From Marthasterias glacialis (Eukaryota; Echinodermata; Asteroidea; Forcipulatida; Asteriidae), in contig OU452231.1 of assembly GCA_911728455.2 (NCBI GenBank), positions 9,802,578 to 9,866,577 of the forward strand: a DNA stretch of 64,000 nt. The letters run 5' to 3'. A program made the translations under genes and the position numbers. Positions within the stretch are counted from its first letter, which is position 1. Every line of letters begins with the position of its first letter. The notes beneath the pieces are model-generated. The model did not search any database. It was not told the DNA's origin and worked only from the letters and a program-made list of their open reading frames with translations. Shown here one piece after another: positions 56,501 through 64,000 of the stretch.

Positions 56501-59500
56501 AATTTGGTTATTCAAAGTTTGGCTTCTCACACTACAACTGTACAAGGATTAAACTAAAATTTTCAGTCGGCAAATCTCTAGGCTTGCCGAATGGATTTGT
56601 GTTCAGTCCGAGCCCTTACTCGGGTAAGTTTGGTGCTCAAATTGCCGACTGTGGCTCTAAATGCCGACTTAAGAAAAATATTGGGGAGGTGTCAAATCCC
56701 AAATTACTTGAATCAAATTCCTTGAATCCATACGCTGTGCTGATTGGTTCCTGGTTAGCACTGTGAACCCCCCAGAACTTCTATAAATAGCTTCACGGCG
56801 GCCCCTCATAATGCACTAGCCTGTACAATCATCAACACATACAGTGAATGGTTGAGTATTTTGTAAGATTAATACACGCCAAACGTCCACAAACATGCGA
56901 GCTCGGCAATCATCAATGCCGTGTACAGGTGTCGAACGGACAAGGAGGAAATAAGTTGGAGTGCTGAGTCTAAAGCATTTGATTGTTTATTCGATAAAAT
57001 GAAATATTTAATATACCAATTACTTTGTAGTTAAATTATTATGTAAAACAAGGGAGCAAGGTCCTTACTGTAGTATACACTAAATAAAGTAGTAATAGTA
57101 ATTAAAATTGTCAAAGAGTAGATGGTTTACATTAGGAACAAGGAACCTCTGAAAGTGTGATCTTGGTTTCTATAGACATAAAGCACATCACAACTTGGAT
57201 TTGAACAAAAACATAACCGAGAAAAAAAAACGGATCAAGTGTAAATAATACAGGCACCTTTGAAGGCACAAACTTAATTGAATAATTAAGTAAACAAATT
57301 AGCAAAGCATCACATTTGCCCATTCTACGAACGGAGAAAATTTGTAATTTCTTTATAATTTGTCGAATGGTGTGTGTGTTTGTATGTTATTAGAACTCTC
57401 TGGATTCTACATCAAACGGCATGAAATTTTCATGGGAAAAGGGTATAAAATGAATCCCCAACCTCAATGAGCAATGACAAAAACCTGTGTAGAATTTATA
57501 GAGATATGAGTGAAAAACTCCAACAAATCTGTGGATTTTACCGGAAAATCCACTTTTTGTATGGTCCGCGCGAGCATTATGTTGCAGTGTAAACAAATGC
57601 CTTGTAGTCGTACATACCTTATAACCACCCACACTAAAATTAACTCAACTAATTAATTATTTTTTCCCCTTTTTCCCACCTTTGATTCTATGAGTTTCCA
57701 ACCTCTTTTGGTTAAACAAGACTCATCCCTCAACCTCACCCCATTTGTCTCCCTCGTCATTGTTCATCCCTTGCATCTTCTGACTGCTTTCTGCCTCTCT
57801 CTTTTCACTTCTTTCTACTTGACTGCTTCTGTTACTCTAGTATACTTGTATGTGTGTGTTGTGTTGTCATTTAGCCTGTGAGAAAGACTGGTAGGGTCGA
57901 AATGTGAGGCCATTAACACTTTTGTGCATTTTTGAACATATCATGACCACAGTTTGTTCTTACTCTGCAAGCAGGAGGCATCAGTTTAGTTGCAAAAACC
58001 CAAATCGCTGTCGCAAGAAAAAACTCACTCGGTCATAATAAACAATCCAGCATGTCCACACGTGTGAGTCAAACCATTGTCAAACACAAGCATGTACAGC
58101 ATTCAGTCTGGTTGCAAACCAGTTCACTTTGGCTACACAGTATATCTACACAGCCATATTGCACAGAATATAGGCGATATGTCGATGGAGACAGTAACCA
58201 GACACGGACTCCACTTTCTAATTTAACAAAATTACCCATAGGCTGATATTTTTCTATATCATAGCCAGCAGGATTGAATCAATTTGGTACTGTGACAGAT
58301 TTTTCGATAGCATTTTGGCCCCACACACTGATGTATGCCAGGCTAGAAAGCTGTAAAACCTGCAAAATGCAACAGTACTCATTAGTGTTAATCGAAGTGC
58401 GTGCATACCGTGTGTGTTTAAGTGACGGTTGTTAGCGTTATTGCTACTGTACTTTTTGCACTGAAATCGGCTCGCCACAAAGTTAAAAATGTCTATAAAA
58501 CAGGTAACAGTGATGCAATGTTTACGTCATGTAGTTTATAAACTAATTTAGTCCATAAGCTTTGACTTGATGTAATGTTTGTGGTTTTTAAGACTGTAGA
58601 CCCTGAGATCGAATGCTGACAAGTTTCACATGTTAAATCAATGTAAATTTTGCCACAAAGAAGTAAAATAATTAAAAATTAACGCTTCCTGTTTGGACCA
58701 GAAGTTAAGGTCAAAGTAGGTTCTTGCCTGTAAATCAAACATCACACATGATGTTAGCTACAGAAAAACACAAAGATTATGATATTATGAAATTTAGTTC
58801 AAGATATATATGACTTTTTAACGTTTTGAACTTCCTTTTTGGACCAGAAAAAAGGTCAAATTGGGGTCATATACCAATACCAGTATTCTTCTTCAAGGTC
58901 TGTAGGAGACATCTGACATGCCCAGAGAGCAAATGATATCCTATGTATTGCTACCTGTTGTATTCACTAAGCGTACTACTGAAGGTCCCTTGGGTGCAGT
59001 TAGCATACCACAATGAGCTATATGAGCAAAAACATGTGAAAATCGCAAACAATCTGTGCCAGAAGTACGCAACCAAGTACGCAGGTCTGAATTGCCCCAT
59101 CGACCTGATGCAGAGTACTCTGGGAGGGCCCTATCTGGCTAGACGGAGTCAAAATTTTTTTTAAGCGCACAATGCTAACAAATGTGTTTCGCTGCAAATA
59201 AAAGCGTACCACCCACGAGACGCAAGGTTTTAATAGTGGAAATACATTTTGCTGTCATTAGTTTTAATGGCCTGGAATAACTCTTAGTGAAAGCAGCTGT
59301 TTTCAAAACAATTTATGTTATATAAGAAACTAACATTTCATTTATTTTCAAAAATTTAGCTTTGACTTTCTAAAATGTGCACACACAAAACGCGTTATAA
59401 ATAACGTCTCGATGCATGAGACACAAATATGCCACAGTGCACAGCTACATTATGAAGTAAGTTTAGAACTGAAAACAAATTGGCATTCGGATATTTACTT

Positions 59501-62500
59501 CTTGGGATGTTGTGGTAACTAGGTTGACTAATTAAATATTTATGTGACTACAAATCAGCTAATTATTTAAGAATTTTAACCACTTTACATTTAAAGTTAA
59601 CTTTATATTCTAAGCTCCAATTTGATATAGAATTTTAATCTGTCATACTTACCAATTTTAAGATTAGGCTCTAACAAAAATTGTGTTCAAATGCAATACA
59701 GTTTTGACAGAAAGTATAATAAGATTTTGTGCTGCGACGAAAGCAATACCTGTTCCGACTGCTAAGCCGGAATAGCTAAACATTTAAACCTTTACGAAAA
59801 CAGGCCTTTTCGGAGGATGGCTGAAACCCCCAATAATAATGTTCTTCTGATTTTAAGCTTGAAGCAATTCAGTGAGTTTGAGTTCCTGTCTATGTGGGGA
59901 TCAGAGGTTTTCAAAATTGGTTCAGGTACATTCTGAGCAAACTTAGTTTCAACTTACAATGATTTTTTTTTTATTTCTTTTGAAACAAATAGTTTTTCTG
60001 GTTCTGCATTTTTAATGCATTTGTTTTGGTTGTGATTCACAGTAATTTAAAGGTATTAAATTCTAACAGTTTGCAGGAAAATCCCACAATAACATGTAAA
60101 CTATTTAACTACACAGGTGTTAGTCATGTGTTAGCAAAGTCTGATCATGCAATGGACTTTGATGGAGTCAAGATTCCCTTAGAAGTGCAAGGCTGCCCAG
60201 CATCCCCATGTACTTCAGAGTCTTCATCTGCAGAGGTACCTCCAGATTATGTTGATCTTCACTCCTTTGTCTGTACAACGTAAAAATTAATGTGAATTTA
60301 TCTAGGTTGTACATGTTTCAAGACCAAACTATAGGCCCAATTAAATAAAATTTGTATTTGATATTTTCAGACATCACCTACACTACCTGTTCCTCCTGGT
60401 GCTGTTACAGATATTCCTGACCAGACTGCTACAGAAGATATGTATGGGGTAGAAGTTAGTACCAAGGTATACTTATCAGAAGATACTCCTTTGTATCTGT
60501 CAATTTAGGTTTTCACACATTGAGGCATGCAACTGCAGCTGATTACCTAATTTTCTCCTTAATTATGATACTGAAAAATTGTAAAACACTGCAAAGTTTT
60601 GTATGCTGGGCAACTTTTTTTGTTACAAAAATCAAGGTGCAATTCTGCACATTGTAAGTGATATACTGTTCTACTTGTCTCAGATATTTTTCAGAGGAAG
60701 CAGTGGGAAACTGTCGCTCTCAAATCTTTCAAAGATTTAAATGCGAATGAACACTTGTTATTCACGTTTTCAACTGTACTCGCAAATTTACACTACAAAA
60801 AATATTTAGGCTGTTTGTATACTCAAGCTGGGGTGCACATTGGGAGACTTTTTGACATAAGATAGAAGCAGACATATCAGGTTCAATATTTTTGCTGTTT
60901 TGAGCATGAGGCCATATTCCAACTAATTCAGGTGCAGTGATTTTATGTCTTTGCTCATTTCTTGTTTTACTTTTTTAATGTTCAGGTATCATGTCATGTA
61001 CCAACTTGTCGTGCACCTCATGGTCTGGGAAATCAAAGTCTGACTAACTCAAGTTATCGAAGAGGAAGTGATGACATGTATGGTAAAGATGAACATCACC
61101 GGCCACAGGGTCCAAGATTACTTGGTCACATTGTCTCCCCACCCTGTCATCAAGCACAAGGAAACATGTCTGGTATCTGGGCACCTCAGGGAGGTACCAT
61201 GGAAACCAACTTGGCATTAGGTTTCCAAGGATTACAATGGCCTCTGAGAAGCATGCCAAATGAACATGACTTCCTTAACTTTCACTACAGAGGCAATCAG
61301 GGCAACCAATTTGCAGGAAATTACCCCAGTGGTATATTCTCACCAGACCAACTTCCATTGCCTGATCGAAAACTCCCCTTAATCCAAGCAAGCAGCCCTC
61401 ATGGTGAATCATTTTCACCCAATGCTGCTGACAAATCTCCAGTTGGGGAGCAGAAACAATTCACGGCCCAAACAGGAATTCCTCCTTTTGGGATGTTGGA
61501 AAAATACACTCATCACAATGTTTCAGGTATAATTAACAAACAGGCTTGCAGAGCTGAGGCCAACATACAAGATCTGTCGGTGAGTTTTCTGAACTAATTT
61601 CTTGAAAGCCTGAGTTTAATGAGAAAGGTGCAAAGGAGCCCTTAAATAGTGGAAAGCAGGGAGACCATCATGCACAAAATTACCCTGGTAGTAATTTTGC
61701 ACCCGACCAATAGACCTGAATAAAGCCAGTAAGGACAGTTCCAGCAAGTCTTGGAAATTGTACAAGTAACGTATAAATGTGCACGATGTGTACTAGTGCA
61801 CGATGAAACATTTAAGCCAGACGACTGCGATCACCAAGCACATAGCCCTCCTGGTGAAAATTTTTCACCTAATGCTAGTCACAAATTGCCAATTTTGGAG
61901 AACAAAAAACCAAATGGGAACATCTGGTGGTATGTTGGAAATTGCCTCTGATGGCAGTGTTTCATGTGTAAATAACCAACAGAATTGCAGAGCAGCCATG
62001 AACAAACAAGATCAGCTGCTGAAAGGACCTCCAGGAGCCGCAGTACGAACAAGTCTTGGTAAAAATTCTTCTGTCAAAGCAGATAGTGGCATCAAAAAGG
62101 TAACCTTATGTTAATAAAAAGTATCAATAAGAAAGCTCAAAAAATGATGAAACACAAAATAACATGTTTTTTAAATATTTGAGTTGTTTTAGCCGAATTG
62201 GTATTGCAACAGCCAGGTTTTTTTTCAATTTTAGGGAATTATTCACACAGGTCTTATTTTTTGTGTGTTTTTAGGATTTTGATTTTACAAGGAAAATAGG
62301 AAGTTCAAGCTAAGACATCTTTTCCATGTGTTCTTATCATGCAAAATTTTATGACAGGAAACTTTACTAGATGACACAGAGGAAGATGAGCAGCAGATTG
62401 AAGTGACTGGTCTCAAACAATCAACATGTAATGAGGTCTTGAAGCTCTATTTTGAGAATCAACGCAAATCTGGAGGAGGTGAAATAGAGATGTTAGAGAG

Positions 62501-64000
62501 AGACTCTAAAACTGGTGCTGTCAAAATTATCTTTAAGAACCCATCAGGTTAGTATTATATTAAATCATCAAAGCATGGAAGGTGAAGATTAATGATGAGA
62601 TCTTGGAAATCGAGACAGACACAAGACACTTTAGTCAAACCGACTAGGTCTAATTTTTATAGTTCTGATATGTTCTTGAATACAGTTGCTGCTGCAGTGG
62701 AAGCAAGGAAGCACAAGTTATCAGGCAACACTCTGAATGTCAAACTCATCACTAAGAAGAAACGTCGCCCACTTCCAATCAAGGCGCAATGTCTGTTTCT
62801 AAAAGGAATACCAGATGGATGCTCATCTGAGCATGTGAAGTTCTTCATTGAGAATAGAGCTGCCATGGATGAGAAACCCACAATCCAATACGGAGAGAAG
62901 CCTGGAACAGCTCTATGTACCTTCTCACGTGATATTCCAGGTACAATGTTTTTGTTTTTTCCTAACCAGTTTGTTTAATATTATGGGGAAAAATGTCGAA
63001 GTTCAAATTATTTTAATTTAAAAGACAAAGTACAGTTGTAAATTGTTTTAAAAATAGTCATCTGTCATTAGTTTTAATGGCCTGGAATAACTCTTAGTGA
63101 AAGCAGTTGTTTTCAAAACAACTAACATTTCATTTATTTTCAAAAATTTAGCTTTGACTTTCTAAAATGTGCTCACTTTTGGAGCCATGCATTTAGCACA
63201 CTGACACAAAACGCGTTATAAATAGCGTCACGATGACGTGACAGACACAAATATGACACAGTGCACAGCTACATTATGAAGTAAGTTTAGAACTGAAAAC
63301 AAATTGACAATCGGATATTTACTTCTTGGGATATTGTGGTAACAAGATTGACTAATTAACTATTTATGTGACTACAAATCAGCTAATTATTTAAGAATTT
63401 TAACCATTTTACATTTAATTATAACTTTATGTTGTAAGCTCCAATTTGATATAGAATTTTAGTCTGTCATACTTACCAATTTTAAGATTAGGCTCTAACA
63501 AAAATTATGTTCAAATCCAATACGGTTTTGACGGAAAGTATAATAAGATTTTGTGCTGCGACAAAAACAATACCTTTTCCAACTGCTAAGTCGGAACAGC
63601 TAAAAATTGAAACCTTTACGAAAACAAAGGTGGTTTTGGAGGATGGCTGAAACCCCCAATAATAATGTTCTTCTGATTTTAAGCTTGAAGCAATTCAGTG
63701 ACTTTGAGTTCCTGTCTATGTGGGGATCAGAGGTTTTCAAAATTGGTTCAGGTACATTCTGAGCAAACTTAGTTTCAACTTACAATGATTTTTTTTTTAT
63801 TTCTTTTGAAACAAATAGTTTTTCTGGTTCTGCATTTTTAATGCATTTGTTTTGGTTGTGATTCACAGTAATTTAAAGGTATTAAATTCTAACAGTTTGC
63901 AGGAAAATCCCACAATAACATGTAAACTATTTAACTACACAGGTGTTAGTCATGTGTTAGCAAAGTCTGATCATGCAACGGACATTGATGGAGTCGAGAT
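50336..64000 (+). CDS. PARP14-like gene 2 (partial, runs off the right edge)
   Basis: Tandem paralogue of gene 1. Exon 1 (50336-50570), then after a 9.5 kb intron exons matching gene 1 exons 2, 4, 5, 6, 7 and 8 (60117-62940), then a second copy of exon 2 from 63943. RRM1, the linker, RRM2 and the first half of RRM3 are covered; KH, macro, WWE and catalytic exons are not in the window. Differences from gene 1: no exon 3, only the inner donor of exon 2 is left, and the A-run in the exon 6 region is one base shorter. Exons 5, 7 and 8 keep exact lengths and open frames, which argues against a decayed pseudogene. Whether the repeated module is spliced into one long protein or belongs to separate genes cannot be decided here. 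Confidence 0.8.
51062..51089. repeat. Short hairpin
   Basis: CATGGAGGTAG and CTACCTCCATG, 11-bp perfect arms around a 6-base loop, in intron 1 of gene 2. Confidence 0.6.
51239..51358. mobile_element. 120-bp foldback element with 11-bp target-site duplication
   Basis: Arms of 57 bp from TAGACCCAGTTACT to ATTATCGGTCG and back, loop CTAATA, three mismatches. TGCAACTTGCC flanks it exactly at 51228-51238 and 51359-51369. Termini match the 2415-4312 element, so it looks like a deletion derivative of that family. Confidence 0.9.
51840..52144 (+). repeat. CRE/ETS dispersed repeat, copy in gene 2 intron 1 (split by MITE E)
   Basis: Begins GGTGTTCGGCAACCAGCCGAA; CRE positions have decayed to TGATGTCA. 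It continues after the MITE at 52929. Confidence 0.65.
52145..52928 (-). mobile_element. MITE family M, copy E
   Basis: 784 bp, ends AGACCGATTGTG and GCGCAATCGGTCT; E-boxes GTCACGTGGT and GTCACGTGAT each one base off the palindrome. Inserted into a CRE/ETS repeat. Confidence 0.87.
52929..53300 (+). repeat. CRE/ETS dispersed repeat, continuation after MITE E
   Basis: TTTGACCTTTACTTCCGGTCG followed by AAACAGGAAGT, then GATGATGTCATCGATGATGT, a CpG-decayed version of the paired CRE. Confidence 0.65.
53301..54239. other. Gene 2 intron 1, AT-rich stretch
   Basis: Begins with a run of about 17 A. Possibly older LINE body upstream of the fragment at 54240, but no readable frame. Confidence 0.35.
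54240..55152 (+). pseudogene. LINE reverse-transcriptase C-terminal fragment with 3' tail
   Basis: Reads TTFVGVLIDSQLTWKHHING, then LRILYCSLVLPYLSCSNVEC and LYRLVTLQKKALRVICKS: the FLG..ID..LTW..HI, YY+L+.PYL and L..LQKKA.R.I motifs of RT. Later frameshifted (WNNLPTSLRNS). Ends near AAAGAAATAAAAACTT. Confidence 0.82.
55153..58679. other. Gene 2 intron 1, middle part
   Basis: AT-rich with no supported gene. Contains a weak internal repeat (AACCATTTCCAAACACAAACT and AACCGTTCCTAAACACAAACT around 55580-55680). Remaining short frames lack motifs. Confidence 0.4.
58680..59460 (-). repeat. CRE/ETS dispersed repeat, minus strand, at the array breakpoint
   Basis: CTTCCTGTTTGGACCAGAAG and CTTCCTTTTTGGACCAGAA are inverted versions of the TTTACTTCCGGTCCAAA core; TGGAATAACTCTTAG at about 59272 is the inverse of the AAGAGTTATTCCA motif. 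The left edge of the tandem module (59252) lies inside it. Confidence 0.6.
60117..60235 (+). CDS. Gene 2 exon 2: C-terminal part of RRM1
   Basis: Acceptor CACAG, phase 1 in. Reads VSHVLAKSDHAMDFDGVKIP. The inner donor GTACCT after GCAGAG leaves phase 0, matching the next exon; the outer GTGAGT donor of gene 1 is destroyed by a small deletion and reading on reaches a stop at 60280. Confidence 0.75.
60371..60466 (+). CDS. Gene 2 exon 4: short linker exon
   Basis: 32 codons, phase 0/0, acceptor ATTTTCAG, donor GTATAC. Reads TSPTLPVPPGAVTDIPDQTA and ends TEDMYGVEVSTK. It matches gene 1 exon 4 with five additional codons. Confidence 0.75.
60986..61579 (+). CDS. Gene 2 exon 5: linker repeat unit 1
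   Basis: 198 codons, identical in length to gene 1 exon 5, phase 0/0, acceptor TTCAG, donor GTGAGT. Contains GNQGNQFAGNYPSGIFSPDQ and GMLEKYTHHNVSGIINKQ. Substitutions relative to gene 1 leave the frame intact. Confidence 0.86.
61580..61796. mobile_element. Gene 2 intron with remnant of MITE family M
   Basis: After the unit 2 remnant (GDHHAQNYPGSNFAPDQ readable) the sequence CAATAGACC jumps to TGAATAAAGCCAGTAAGG and runs to about 61836, the internal part of copy A. Both flanks equal gene 1, so this is an internally deleted copy at the orthologous site. Confidence 0.78.
61797..62099 (+). CDS. Gene 2 exon 6: linker repeat unit 2 (5' boundary uncertain)
   Basis: The 3' part (MGTSGGMLEIASDGSVSCVN to SVKADSGIKK, donor GTAACC) equals gene 1 exon 6. 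The acceptor used in gene 1 is present (61877-61878) but is out of frame here because the A-run is one base shorter. In-frame acceptors exist at 61796 and 61820, both inside the remnant of the MITE, so part of the exon may be MITE-derived, or the exon may be broken. The start given is the outermost option. Confidence 0.45.
62358..62547 (+). CDS. Gene 2 exon 7: RRM2, first part
   Basis: 190 bp as in gene 1; acceptor ATGACAG, donor GTTAGT, phase 0 in and 1 out. Reads IEVTGLKQSTCNEVLKLYFE, with a few substitutions (for example Cys for Gly in QSTC). Confidence 0.88.
62686..62940 (+). CDS. Gene 2 exon 8: end of RRM2 and first part of RRM3
   Basis: 255 bp as in gene 1, phase 1/1, acceptor ATACAG, donor GTACAA. 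Reads VAAAVEARKHKLSGNTLNVK and QCLFLKGIPDGCSSEHVKFF. The next exon downstream in the window is not a gene 1 exon 9 homologue but a second exon 2. Confidence 0.88.
63943..64000 (+). CDS. Second copy of gene 2 exon 2 (cut by the window edge)
   Basis: Acceptor CACAG, phase 1 in. Reads VSHVLAKSDHATDIDGVE. It differs from the first copy by three bases in 58, all changing the amino acid (M to T, F to I, K to E). It begins the second unit of the 3.8 kb tandem array. Confidence 0.75.

Larger units (their letters stand above)
59252..64000 (+). repeat. Tandem array of a 3.8 kb exon module (one full unit, start of a second)
   Basis: Sequence from 59252 recurs from 63062 (offset 3810, later 3826 after indels). 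Unit A runs 59252-63061 and holds exons 2, 4, 5, 6, 7, 8; unit B runs from 63062 to the edge. The shared start is CTGTCATTAGTTTTAATGG. Unit B keeps a roughly 30-bp stretch near 63176-63206 that unit A lacks, and unit A has a short insert near 59320, so neither is a simple recent copy of the other in every part. Confidence 0.85.

Noticed and set aside
58943..59164. 73-codon open frame (HNELYEQKHVKIANNLCQKY)
   Set aside because: The composition looks protein-like, but I recognise no family and it has no convincing splice sites in phase with gene 2. A decayed exon of an unrelated gene or retrocopy is possible.
1..64000. CRISPR array, operon or prokaryotic gene structure
   Set aside because: No regular spacer-repeat arrays; genes are split by GT-AG introns. 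Tandem repeats found are satellites or duplications.

Overview
The window is eukaryotic. It has long AT-rich introns, GT-AG splice junctions that join into one frame, and many interspersed repeats. Gene content and repeats suggest a marine invertebrate, most likely a non-vertebrate deuterostome (echinoderm, hemichordate or cephalochordate); the species is not identified. All exons read on the + strand.

Gene 1 (2144-42519) is a complete PARP14-like mono-ADP-ribosyltransferase. I reconstruct 28 coding exons, 6981 nt including the stop, about 2326 residues. In order it encodes an RRM, a repeated Ser/Gly/Asn/Pro-rich linker, three more RRMs, a long KH-like region, three macrodomains, a WWE domain and a PARP catalytic domain with an H-Y-I triad. 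Gene 2 (50336 to beyond the right edge) is a tandem paralogue in the same orientation; only its promoter, first exon and RRM/linker exons are in the window. From 63062 the exon-2 region starts a third time, because a block of about 3.8 kb (exons 2, 4, 5, 6, 7, 8) is tandemly repeated. The block is symmetric for intron phase 1, so repeating it can keep the frame and would build a chimeric RRM at each junction.

Both genes share a proximal promoter block about 240 bp before the ATG: a CCAAT box followed by a palindromic kappa-B-like site (GGGGAATCCCCC and GGGGAATTCCCC). This suggests Rel/NF-kB control, which fits the immune role of the family in vertebrates.

Layout: 1-1840 upstream repeats and hairpins; 1842-2143 promoter and leader of gene 1; 2355-9614 intron 1 with nested DNA transposons and LINE debris; 9615-27931 RRM, linker, KH and macrodomain exons; 27932-42519 long repeat-rich introns with the WWE and catalytic exons; 42520-50040 intergenic (3' UTR, SINE-like copies, MITEs, CpG-rich patch); 50041-50570 promoter and exon 1 of gene 2; 50571-60116 its intron 1; 60117-64000 the repeated exon module.

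Repeats include five full copies and one remnant of a 0.75-0.80 kb MITE whose ends carry GTCACGTGAC, foldback hairpins with TAGNCCC termini, hAT-like MITEs with 8-bp target duplications, a dispersed repeat carrying paired CRE and ETS consensus sites, LINE fragments and a 1.2 kb inverted repeat in intron 27. Exon boundaries were assigned by hand from splice signals, phase and paralogue comparison; no database search was run.
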